Shown here in pieces: positions 54,936 through 64,000 of a stretch of 64,000 nt of DNA. The first letter of the stretch is position 1. Each line of letters starts with the position of its first letter. A program made the position numbers and the translations under genes. Origin of the DNA: Tillandsia leiboldiana (lineage: Eukaryota > Streptophyta > Magnoliopsida > Poales > Bromeliaceae); assembly GCA_029204045.2 (NCBI GenBank), contig CM055061.1, positions 44,664,977-44,728,976 on the forward strand, given 5' to 3'. The notes beneath the pieces were generated by a model that was not told the DNA's origin, ran no database searches, and was given only the letters and a program-made list of their open reading frames with translations.

Positions 54936-55578
54936 CCTAATCTGTCACGCCCAGGGATCGAAACTGCGACCCGGGCTCGCCAACAGATCCGCCACCTATG
55001 CCAAACCCGCATAGGCGAAGCGTCCTACCTGCAAAAAGAGCTACAGCTAACAGATATCAGAGCTAAAAGATAAAACTGCTATAGAAATAAAATTAACCAA
55101 TGTACAACTGAAGATAAAACAAGAAGGTCCATCTCCCAAAAATGATAATCATACAATAACCTCGAGTACAAAACTCATAGCTCAACAGGGAGATATCTCA
55201 AATAAAACAACAGTGTACCAGCTCTCAATACATCATATCCTCACTACATCAGTCTCTCAAAAGAGGAAATAAATACTAATCTACCGACTAGGCTGAAGAT
55301 CTCCTCAAAGCGGGGTACCGCTACTCTCCAATGGGTCAGGATCTAGCTCGCTACTCCCTCACCGCAAACAGCAACCGCAGAAACGGCAACACCCGCCAAG
55401 ACTCAGCAAAAAAAGGGAGAGAAAGGACAAAAAGGGGGAAAAACCCCCGACGGGCGTTAGAACTACGCAAAAAGGGAGTTCTCAGTGGGTATCGCCACTA
55501 GGCCCGACGATCTGCCCACCAAGACTACTAGAGGCAAAAGATAACCAATGCAGTAAAACTGAAAGAAGAAGCTGGAGA

Positions 55579-55583
55579 CACTC
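55579..55583. other. Target-site duplication of the TRIM (left copy, cactc)
   Basis: CACTC precedes TGTGACAC at 55584 and recurs at 56162-56166. The uninterrupted site GAGACACTCTACAG is at about 39900 in the other C LTR. Confidence 0.95.
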
Positions 55584-55659
55584 TGTGACACCCCCGGAAT
55601 TTGGATTAGTCCTCTATATAAATGATATAATAGGACTAAATCTCTAACCCGGCTATAGC

Positions 55660-55750
55660 ATTTTGGATGGTAGCAAGATCCAAGAGGAACATGAGAGTTA
55701 AGCGTGCTATAGCTAGAGTAGTTCTAGGATGGGTGACCCCCCTGGGAAGT
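55660..55750 (+). ncRNA. 5S rRNA-derived segment in Cassandra LTR 1
   Basis: Aligns with the 3' three quarters of plant 5S rRNA: AGTTAAGCGTGC (box A region, 55696-55707), then AGAGTAGTTCTAGGATGGGT with box C GGATGGGTGACC (55727-55738), then CCTGGGAAGT (55741-55750). The internal RNA polymerase III promoter elements are preserved, so independent transcription is possible. It is not a true rRNA gene, because the 5' end and the 3' terminus diverge. Confidence 0.85.
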
Positions 55751-56059
55751 GGGGCGTCACAGTTGGTATCAGAGCCATTCACCAGCCGGAAATGTGAGAT
55801 GAGTCTCGGCTGAGCCAGGGTTATATAGCGGGTAGAGCGAGGCTCCCCGGCTAATGACCGTTGTGAGTGGAGTGCAGCTCCTCACAAGGTCGGCTAAGGC
55901 TAGCGAGACGAGTCTCACATCGCCTGGTGCTTGTGAGTGTGCTTGAGCCTGACGTGGACGTCAGGGCTTAAAGGGGGGAAGAATGTGACAACCCCGGAAT
56001 TTGGATTAGTCCTCTATATAAATGATATAATAGGACTAAATCTCTAACCCGGCTATAGC

Positions 56060-56150
56060 ATTTTGGATGGTAGCAAGATCCAAGAGGAACATGAGAGTTA
56101 AGCGTGCTATAGCTAGAATAGTTCTAGGATGGGTGACCCCCCTGGGAAGT
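56060..56150 (+). ncRNA. 5S rRNA-derived segment in Cassandra LTR 2
   Basis: Same as LTR 1, offset by 400 bp: box A 56096-56107, box C 56127-56138. One substitution lies between them (TAGAATAG). Confidence 0.85.
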
Positions 56151-58621
56151 GGGGCGTCACACACTCTACAGCTACCATGCCTCTATCTAAAAGCTCTAAT
56201 GGGGAAACTCTGATAAAGATATGCAACACCCGCACACGTGGTACTCAATCGACCCAATTAAGCTGACTGCCACATCGGGTCCAGTCAAACCTGCGTCCAC
56301 CTACAACCACCTCCCGCTGACGGGCAGGAATTACGTAGGGCGTCCAAACGGACTAACTCGCTATCGAGTAGTGGCTCATGCAGGCTATAGTCAAAATCCA
56401 TGCCCTCGCTCTCAAAACGGATAGACTCAAGATGCTTAACCTCTCACACAATGGTCAAAGAACTCACAACGACCACGGGACCACCGTCAAACCCCAAACG
56501 GTTCCCATCAACACTAGCACTGGCCTACACACAGCCACTAGACTCCACTCAGTCCCCCTGACGTGAGTGTAACAATAAAAGTATCTGATCGAACAACCCA
56601 ATCGAATGAACCGGTATAAAACCCGGTACTGCCTGCTCAAACTATCTCAAGTATCTGCTCGCAAATCGGTACTCACTGACCGATAAAGAAGGTCTGGCTC
56701 TCACTAGCCAATAACCAAAATCTGGCACTCACTGGCCGATGTGTAAATCGCCTACTCCGGAGTGGCACTCGTGGGGAGCGACCCACACGAGTAAAGTAAC
56801 TCAGTAACAAGTATCTCTGTCACAAGTATCACGATATAGCAGGACTGGATCACAACTCTGATCAAAGTGGAAAACCCTGTCCACTAAAAGAAACCCCGAT
56901 CCCCAATCTGGAATAATGAAACACAACAAGTGGGAAACTCCATCCACTAGAGAAACCTGATACCCAATCTTATGCATAAACAATCTCCGGTCAACCGCCC
57001 AATGTCCGCGGTTGCCGCAATACCTCACGAACCACAACCTATCACCATCCGGCACAACCTGTCCCCGACACCAGGACCCCAGCTACACTATCCCAAATCC
57101 CTGCTCGAACCCGACCAACGCGAATCAAGTATCTAGAAAGAAAGGAGAAAGAACAAACATGGTTTCTCCTAGGTCAGATCCCAACATGAAAGCGTAGCAG
57201 TAAAAGGTGGCCTAGCTATATGTCCATACAAGCATGCATTTGTCCTCAAGGAAGAATAAAGAAAATAAACCTCATGCCAAAATTATCAATGACCATACCT
57301 GTCCATAATCCTCAATACATAATGGCTCCTCAGAGTAGAACCTGCACATAACTATATAATCCTATCCCATTGCATAACCCAACCTCATAAAAGGTTATGT
57401 GCTAATATGGCATGATAATCAATCATATAGGGTAACCTTGCCTTAGGAAAGCTTCCACTAATCATCAACATGAATGTTTGATTAATACCATTTTCATACA
57501 ATGAATAATTCACTTGCAATTCCGATAAAATCCACATTGTTAGGCTTACCGATCAATCCCAGCCATTGTACCATACACCTGCATGCAATTCTAACATATA
57601 AAAATTTAGAGAACCGCCCACCGGTTCTGGGAATAAGGCACCCACCTGAAAAGCTGACTGTCCAAAGACCAACAGCTGAAAACACCAGATAACTCTAATC
57701 CCTTGCTCCAATAAGTTCAGCACACCCGTAACCCTCCTGGCACAATACAAAGTCCACTATTACACATACATTCCAAAATCTGCTATCACACACACAAACA
57801 ACAACAGTCCCAGAAATGCTTAATTTTCACCTACAGCAAGGGCCCAGAAAATTCCCAGAAAAATATCACTGCGATCCTCGCGTCGATAGCTTCGCAACGG
57901 TAGCTTGCACGCCCAAATCTGAGTTCGGTAAGCCAAGATATAAATTTGACAAGGTGGTACACTCAAAAGATTTCGGCACAAAAAGACTATAGCACTGTAC
58001 ACAGAGAAATAGTGATTTTAACCTCGAAATAAATCTCTGAAAAATCCAAGAAAAATACCAGCGTGTTCCTCGCGATCTGTAGATGAAAAAGTTGTATAAG
58101 AACATTCCCGTCTGACGCCCGTGCGCGAAGATATGGCCTCCACAATCTGCTGCTGTCCCAAAATCTCTCACAGAAAAAGGGTAACCATTGTTACCTCGGG
58201 ATCCGAGCCAGGGATTCAAAAACGGAATGCGCGATCAAAATGAAAGATGAAGCCCTACCTGTCGTGAAGCCAACGGCGCAAAAATCACAGAAAAATAAGT
58301 TCGGGGTAGGCCGGGGGAGCTCGTGCACCGAAAAGCGACGGAAAAGAACACCGAAGAAGAAACATCGCGGTGTGCCGGTAAAATCAAAATCTCAAAATCT
58401 GTGCCGTCCAAAAATCCGAAACTTGACGGGCGAAATCCTCTCTTCATGAAGAACAACCCTTCTTCACAACCCCCTTCGAGCAGAGGGCTCGAAGGGGTCG
58501 AAAATCCCCAATGAAGAGCCCTTGGTTGCAACTTAAGGGAAAAACCAGAAAATCTTTTCAGAAAATACCCATCATGTCCCGCCGAACAGGAAACACCCAA
58601 AACGGGCCGCTCATGCCGCGC

Positions 58622-59303
58622 CACGTGGCACCAGTACACAAAACACCAACCCCGGCCACTCTCCGCGCGACACGTGGCCCCCCATCCCGCGCGCCCGCGC
58701 CTCGGGAATCACGCCCACGTGCGCGCTGCCACGACCATGGCGTGCACGCAAACCGAGGTAACCACCTCCTACACCGTGGACCGGGTGCACAACGCTAGCG
58801 AATCACAAGCTGCCACGTGTCACACACCGGTCCACCGTGCACCCAAAAATTTCCGTGGACCGCGCTGCCAGAACCACCCACTCAGATGACGCCACGTGGC
58901 ACACCTCAGGTGCACGCCGCCCGCGTGGACCGCGCACCTGCCCGCGCCCCTGCCCGCGCCTGCCCGCCGCGCTGTGCCGCCTGCCCGAGGCCGCGCTGCC
59001 GCCTTCCGCCGCTGCCCGCCGCCGCCGGTCGCCGCCGGCGATCGCCGGAGTTACTGTTCCGGCCGGTGAACAGTAAAATTACTGTAGCAAGCCCGAAAAA
59101 TGCAAATAAATAGCCCATCTTGACCGTTTTCGCGCGCTGATTCCAAATCCGGCGTCCATTTTGCCAAATTCCAATCCTATAAATTGCCGGAGGCTCCCGA
59201 AAAGGTATTTTTGATCCGAATTTCGCGCTGAGCCTAAATTTGATATCCATTTTGCGCGGAAACACCTCTAAACATCCGACGGGATCCCTCGATTACCCAC
59301 GTG
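58622..59303 (-). promoter_or_regulatory. G-box cluster in the element C 5' LTR
   Basis: Six CACGTG hexamers, several as CCACGTGGC or GCCACGTGTC, occur in the U3-side GC-rich part of the LTR. This parallels 1693-2302 in the plus-strand relative. They are potential bZIP/bHLH sites; function is untested. Confidence 0.5.
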
Positions 59304-59431
59304 ATCCATTTTAAGCCCCGAGTCCATCACTTGTGTCCAAATTGGCGCACGAACACCGCCGACATGCCACGTAGGCTTCCAGAAGCTGCCGGTCACACTG
59401 TAGAAGCCCTGCAAAGATCCGGGTCACCACA

Positions 59432-60276
59432 TCATCTACTTTAGCATTAATAGATTCTACCATCGTTTTAGATTCTAGGTTAAATAGCCGATATGCCCTA
59501 CTGTTTGTAGAATAACCCATGAAGATCCCTTCACCGAGATTTTCGCGATCACGCAAAATATAACAACGACTCCCAAAGATTCGAAAATATTTGATATTCT
59601 ATTTTCTAGAGAACCATAGCTCATATGGTGTATTTAAAGTTCCCGGGCGCAAATACACTCGATTAATTACATAGTTCACAGCTTCAGCCGAAAAATGTAA
59701 GGGGAGTTTCCGGCTATGAAGCATCACACGCGCCATCTCTTGAACAACCCTATTTTTGCGCTCGACTACACCATTTTGCTGAGGTGTATAGGGTACTGAG
59801 AATTCATGTTTTATGCCGTTGGAAGTGCAAAAATCAATGAATTTAGAATTAATGAATTCTCCACCTCTATCACTTCGAACACGAACGATCTTTTCATTTC
59901 TTTCAATCATAATACGATGACAAACCTCATGAAAAGAGTCGAAAGTATCCGCTTTCTCTTTTAAAAATGTTACCCGCGAATATCTAGAGAAATCATCAAC
60001 CAAAAGAAAAATATACCATTTACCTCCCAAGGATGGTTGACGAGTCGGCCCTATTAAGTCCATATGCAGTAATTCTAAGGGCCGTTTGGTACCAACGTGG
60101 TTCAAGTTCTTGTGTGCAGCCCTTGATTGTTTTCCCTTTAGACAACCTCCACACACAATGTTTTCTTTAAATGAAAGTTTAGGAACCCCCTTAACCACGT
60201 CTTTATTTGAAATCCTTGCTAATTCTTTAAAATTTATGTGACCTAGTCTTTCATGCCAAAGAGTTTCGTTATCCAA
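59432..60276 (-). pseudogene. Ty1/copia integrase of element B
   Basis: Frame 59599-60276 encodes the integrase that inserts cDNA. It has the zinc-binding HERLGHINF...CGGCLKGKQ (HHCC), then the catalytic core DLIGPTRQPSLGG, VDDFSRYSRVTF, VRSDRGGEFINSKF and VPYTPQQNGVVERKNR with the DDE residues visible. A stop near 59599 separates the C-terminal region (59432-59556, NLGEGIFMGYSTNSRAYRLF). The last bases, at 59432-59436, are the right target-site copy of element C, after which pol resumes at 39262. A one-base shift in a run of A near 60276 separates it from protease. Confidence 0.9.
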
Positions 60277-61433
60277 AAAACTAGGTTACAATTTTCAAAA
60301 ATTTTGTTTGAAACAACATAGCAATTATTTTCAGATCTAACCCCTTTCAAAAAGAATACATGGTCCTTATCAGTTACAATACATTCTACAGAAGAAAAAT
60401 TAACTGAAAAACCATTGTCACAAAGTTGACTGATAGTAATGAGGTTAGTCTTAAGGCCTTCAACAAATAGCACATTATTCAAAACCGGGCCTTCTGGAAT
60501 AGCGATTGTTCCTTTTCCAACAATTTTAGAAAGACGACCGTCTCCGAAAACAACATGTCCTCCGGAGATTTTCTCTAAAGTTTGAAAACTGTTTTTGTCA
60601 CCGGTCATGTGACGGGAACATCCACTATCCAGATACCAAGACGAGTTGTCATAAGCATGCAAAGAAGTATGAACAACAAGACAATGGAAGATTTCACCTT
60701 TGCGCACCCAAACCTTTTGAGTTTTGGAGTACGTCGGCAATGATTGTGAAGTTATTACCTTTGGTGAAAGCGTCTTGATTGATTCATCGCTTTTCCTTGA
60801 CGTCGTCTTGTTTGATGTACTACCAATGCTCTTTTCTTTTGAAAAATTCTTCTTTGATTTTCGGGGAGTGAACTCATTGGTAGTTGTTGCAAGAGGTGCT
60901 TGATGTGATCTTTTCGCTCCAATCTTGCAATCTCTTCGTATGTGCCCTGCATAACCACAACGAAAACATACCTTTGTACTTGACGAACCCGATGTAGGTG
61001 AGGTAAGGTTGTTATCGTTGATTGCAGTAAATTCCGTCGTCGGAGGAGGAGTTACCGACTGGGGCACAAAAACTGTCCCAACCGAACTAGGACTGTCTTC
61101 AGTTCGATTGTATCCAAGGCCGAAACGGTTTGTTTGACCAAGACCAAGCATCTTATCCAACTTGCTCCTTCCCGAAGAAAATCGCTTTAAATCATCCTTA
61201 AGTTGGAAAATGGTCTTCGTCATTTCCATTTTTTCCTGACGAGCCTCGGAGTAGAGCTTCAAGAAGTAACCAGCTTTATCAACCATTTTTACGTGTTCCT
61301 TCTCGAAATGCTCATTTTTCTCTTGAAGGGAAACATTTACTTTGATCAAGTCATCCCTTTCCACTTCAAGACTGTTTGAGAGAGAAGTTGCCCTTTTTAC
61401 TTCTTCTTCGAGATCCTGCAATCTCCCTCTCAA
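60243..61433 (-). pseudogene. Gag C-terminus and protease of element B
   Basis: 396-codon frame. It begins with a coiled coil (GRLQDLEEEVKRATSL to LKDDLKRF), then GLGQTNRFGLGY, the CCHC knuckle CFRCGYAGHIRRDC, and the aspartic protease active site WYLDSGCSRHMTGD (DSG). The GDGRLSKIVGKGTI and LKTNLITISQLCDNG blocks close the protease. Frameshifts at both ends (near 61435 and 60276) break the original single polyprotein frame. Confidence 0.9.
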
Positions 61434-62177
61434 ACCCCCTTGTTTTGCTTTGCCAATTTCTTTGAATCCCTTAAGAGTTTATGGTAGGCAAAAGCAAAGT
61501 CTTCACCTTCGGATTTACTCGATTCGTTGTCCGTTGCATTCTTTTCAACATGGGAGGAGTTGGACAATGAATCGGATGTACTTGCCATAAAGCACACGAA
61601 AGGTGAAGCTGTGGACGCGTGGAATGCCGTTGCGTTATTTTCTTCATCACTGGAAGATGACTCATTTGACGTTGAGGTGTCATCCCAAGTGACGGCTTGC
61701 ATCGCTTTCTTCTTTGACGGATTCTTATTGGGACACTCCGTTGAGATATGGCCGTACCCTCGGCACTTGAAGCATTGGACTTGTCCCTCTGAGCTTATCT
61801 TATCCTTTGAAAAACTCTCTTGCTTTCTTGACTTGTAGCTTGAAGAACCTTTGCCTTTCTTCGACTTTACGAAGGATGAAGTTTTACTTGAATTACCCCT
61901 TCGAAAGTTTCGGCGAAATTTTCTTGTCAAGAGAGCAAGTTGCTTCTCAAAGTCCTCCATAGATAGGTTCTCGTCATCGTCTGAGGAGGAAGAATCCGCG
62001 TCTTCTTCTTTTGTTGTTTTCAACGCAAAACCTGAAAACTTAGAAGTAGATGCTTTTCCAGAAGAATAGTTAGTAGGAAATGTCATTTGGTATGTTTGAA
62101 GTGTACCAACTAATTCTTCTACACGGATTTCGTCCGGGTGTTTAATAGTTTCAATGGCCGTAACCTTGGAACGAAAT
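61430..62177 (-). pseudogene. Gag (central part) of element B, N-terminus cut by element D
   Basis: 218-codon frame (62086 down to 61430) with MTFPTNYSSGKAS, a Ser/Asp-rich part, FEKQLALLTRKFRRNF, and the knuckle CFKCRGYGHISTEC, aligning with A3 gag. In-frame sequence continues upstream to 62177, where the LTR of element D begins. The N-terminal half of gag and B's 5' LTR lie beyond the window. Confidence 0.9.
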
Positions 62178-64000
62178 TGTCACGCCCCGGAGGTTCTAAA
62201 AGAGTGGAAAACGTACCCATTTTTTTTTGAATAGACCTCGCCCTCGGCACGTATCAGACCCGCCACATATACAAATTCACTCCCCAAACGGGCGGAGTCT
62301 CCTTTGTATGTGCACGGCGTTACCAATAGAGCACATACTTTAACCATTCCAACCATGACAGACAAAGAGGAAAGAATACAATAAATCATACCATCACCGC
62401 TATCTCATACAGCCTATAGCATAAACTCATGGGTTTGTAAATCGGTGCCCACTCACACCCAGTTTTTCCAAAACGTTTTCGCAAACTCTTTGAGCGGCCA
62501 TTAACTTGAAAGGATAAATCCACGGGTTTTAAAATCGGTGCCCACACGGAACCTGCTTTGAAAACACTTTTGAAACCGGGTTTGCATTTGAAAACTAGCC
62601 GCAATTACACATCCTAGCATTAACCAATTAGTTATAGGAAAACATCATTCCAACATCCATCAGAAACCACAGTAAATGTATCACAGTTTATCTAACCATA
62701 GTATGACGAAATAACCAAAGGTAAAGAAGATAACGTATCGTTTACTAGCCCTCATGGCTAGGGTCCTCTAACGGATGCCTCACCGTCGTCCCAAATTCCA
62801 CCCCTATTCGAACCTGTCACAGTGTGGGTTGTCAGTGACTGATAAAGTAGAGAAACATATAAGTAAATGCAATAACAGAAAGAACACACCGAATCACTGG
62901 AGCATTTACTCCCCCCCTCCCCCTCTCATGTATCGCTAGATCCCCGTCGAAAGTCACACTGGGCACCTACCCCAGCTTTCAGAATATTTTGGGCCCCAAC
63001 CCCAATACCATACTCATCTTTTTGGTGCCCCCAACCCCTCCACTGCCCCAGTAGCAGTCGCCTGTCCTTGAGGGGTCCCCACTAGCCTCCCCTTCTGGGG
63101 TACACGGGTAAAATAACTTACCATCTTTCCGGAAAAATACACCCTGTGCAGTGCCCAAACTGACGGTGTGCGTGTAAGCAATATGAGTTTAAGAATAGCG
63201 TTGCGACCTCAGCCGCATTAGTCAGAACAGTATAACGATCCTGCGACCGCAGCCGCTTTGATTAACACAATAAAAGGGATTCACATGCTACGGAGTTAGT
63301 CAAATTACCAAACAGATCTACTTTATCGAAACGAATATTCGGGAACGACACCACGCCGGTAATAACCAAACCTACCCACCTCGATTGTGCGAAGACTGCA
63401 CTCCGGAGACCGAACCTTGCTCTCTGTTGACGCCCGGACCTAGAAGTAGTCCCCAAAAGAGCCGCGGTCAGATCAGAAATATAACAGTAGATAAACCGAG
63501 CCCAAAAACTCAAAAACAGTAATGACAACTAGACCCGACGGTGGCGCCCGCGCGCGTCGAGCGACGCGGCCGCCACCGCGACGTTGCGGTCGTACGGCCG
63601 CGCGGGCCCCAGCCCCGCGCGGCACTTGCCGTGACCGTGTGGGCCCTAGCTCCGTGCGGTGCAAGCCGTGGCCGCGGGCACCAACCCCGCACAGCACCCT
63701 CCGCAACCGTGCGGGCCTTAGCGCCGCACGGTATGAGCCGCGGCCGCGCGGGTACCGGCCCCGCGCGGCACGAACCGCAACCACACGGGCGCCCACCCGC
63801 GCGGCATTAGCCGCGGTCGCCTGGCATGGGCCCCGCGCGGCACGCGCCGCCGCCGCCGCGCGGGCGCCCGCCCGCGCGGCACAAATCGCAGCCGTGCGGG
63901 CATGGTCCCGCGCGACATGCGCTGCCGCCACCGCGCGGGCGCCCGCCCGCGCGGTAGGAATCGCAGCCGCGCGGGCGCCCGCCCGCGCGGCACGAATCGC
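62178..64000 (-). repeat. Gypsy LTR of element D, runs off the window
   Basis: Starts TGTCACGCCCCGGAGGTTC inside B's gag. The terminus is like that of C, so it is taken as the 3' end of an LTR on the minus strand. It includes an imperfect direct repeat of about 105 bp (GGGTTTGTAAATCGGTGCCC near 62430 and GGGTTTTAAAATCGGTGCCC near 62525), then mixed sequence without genes to about 63530, then a GC-rich minisatellite. The other end is outside the window. Confidence 0.75.
63541..64000. repeat. GC-rich ~37-bp minisatellite in LTR D
   Basis: About a dozen degenerate units of 36-38 bp built on CGCGCGGCACGAATCGCAGC plus CGCGCGGGCGCCCGCC, more uniform toward the right edge. It produces long Ala/Arg/Pro-rich frames on both strands (for example 63473-63931) that are not genes. 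The array continues past the window. Confidence 0.85.

Larger units (their letters stand above)
55584..56161 (+). mobile_element. Cassandra-type TRIM retrotransposon
   Basis: Complete 578-bp element: LTR 55584-55761, initiator-Met primer-binding site TGGTATCAGAGCC at 55764-55776, a ~190-bp non-coding centre, polypurine tract AAAGGGGGGAAGAA at 55970-55983, LTR 55984-56161, TSD cactc. Each 178-bp LTR carries 5S rRNA-derived sequence, the defining feature of Cassandra elements. The LTRs differ at only two positions (ACACCCC/ACAACCC near the start, and TAGAGTAG/TAGAATAG), so it is recent. It encodes nothing and depends on other elements' proteins. Confidence 0.95.
39268..59431 (-). mobile_element. 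Element C: large-LTR Ty3/gypsy element, LARD-like, with two later insertions
   Basis: On the minus strand: 5' LTR 54943-59431, primer-binding site 54917-54935, decayed internal region 51498-54942, polypurine tract 51498-51509, 3' LTR 39268-51497. After removing the nested A3 (8327 bp with one TSD) and the Cassandra TRIM (583 bp with TSD), the LTRs are 3903 and 3906 bp. TSD is tcatc. The internal region (3.4 kb) keeps only an RT relic, without RNase H or integrase. The proportions resemble LARDs such as barley Sukkula, though a deleted Tekay/Del-type element is also possible. The plus-strand copy at 1-5590 lacks the same domains, pointing to a non-autonomous family. Confidence 0.88.
54943..59431 (-). 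repeat. 5' LTR of element C (contains Cassandra TRIM)
   Basis: Starts TGTCACGCCCAGGGATCG and ends GGGTCACCACA at 59431. It is 4489 bp including the TRIM plus duplicated target (583 bp), leaving 3906 bp. It matches the split 3' LTR closely along its length and preserves the empty A3 target site at 58181-58201. CACGTG sites occur at 58622, 58671, 58716, 58814, 58893 and 59298. Confidence 0.9.

Noticed and set aside
55660..55750. A genuine 5S rRNA gene
   Set aside because: Only the central and 3' parts resemble 5S rRNA, the ends diverge, and the segment is repeated in both LTRs of a TRIM with PBS, PPT and TSD. It is Cassandra.
63473..63993. Ala/Arg-rich frames on both strands
   Set aside because: Translation of a GC-rich minisatellite; no gene evidence.

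Overview
This window is transposable-element DNA from a plant nuclear genome, almost certainly an angiosperm. I see no host gene. What I recognise is Sirevirus-type Ty1/copia retrotransposons (gag with coiled coil, RVT_2 reverse transcriptase, repeated polypurine tracts), large-LTR Ty3/gypsy elements whose ends resemble TGTCACGCCCCGGG...CACCACA, and a Cassandra TRIM with 5S rRNA-derived LTRs. No lineage can be named from the sequence alone.

Left half (1-29048). A Ty3/gypsy element on + ends at 5590 (decayed internal part 1-1565, LTR 1566-5590). It sits inside the 3' LTR of a minus-strand, pol-less Sirevirus-like element, 'A1' (5591-16400). A1 carries a 3.2-kb internal tandem duplication, so its second ORF (ORF2) is present twice. 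A1 itself lies in another gypsy LTR (16401-16747). A 100-N gap (16748-16847) follows, and then nearly the same 12 kb is repeated ('A2', 16848-28960) with dense indels next to the gap. This looks like two unmerged overlapping contigs.

Middle (29049-32525). Remnants of an older minus-strand gypsy element (RT, protease and gag zinc knuckles) are cut by other gypsy LTRs.

Right half (32526-64000). A three-level nest. Element 'B' is a decayed but pol-bearing Sirevirus on the minus strand: LTR 32526-33823, ORF2 34486-35878, RT/RNase H 37373-39262, integrase, protease and gag 59432-62177. Element 'C' (39268-59431), a LARD-like gypsy element with 3.9-kb LTRs and TSD tcatc, is inserted in B's pol. C's 3' LTR contains a near-intact copy of the pol-less Sirevirus, 'A3' (41934-50255, TSD attgt). 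C's 5' LTR contains a Cassandra TRIM (55584-56161, TSD cactc). A further gypsy LTR, 'D', interrupts B's gag at 62178 and runs off the window with a GC-rich ~37-bp minisatellite.

Functional reading. A has gag and ORF2 but no protease, integrase or RT, so it would need a B-like partner for mobility. ORF2 occurs in both A and B between pol (or its deletion scar) and the 3' LTR. In both it is preceded by a TATA box, a short leader, a candidate ~370-bp 5'UTR intron, and a cluster of the same motif class found in that element's LTR U3. Both LTR families also carry a series of short hairpins with different stems but one fixed loop, AATCCA (UGGAUU in the transcript), downstream of the predicted start site. 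I consider the ORF2 cassette and the hairpin array the best candidates for something new here.
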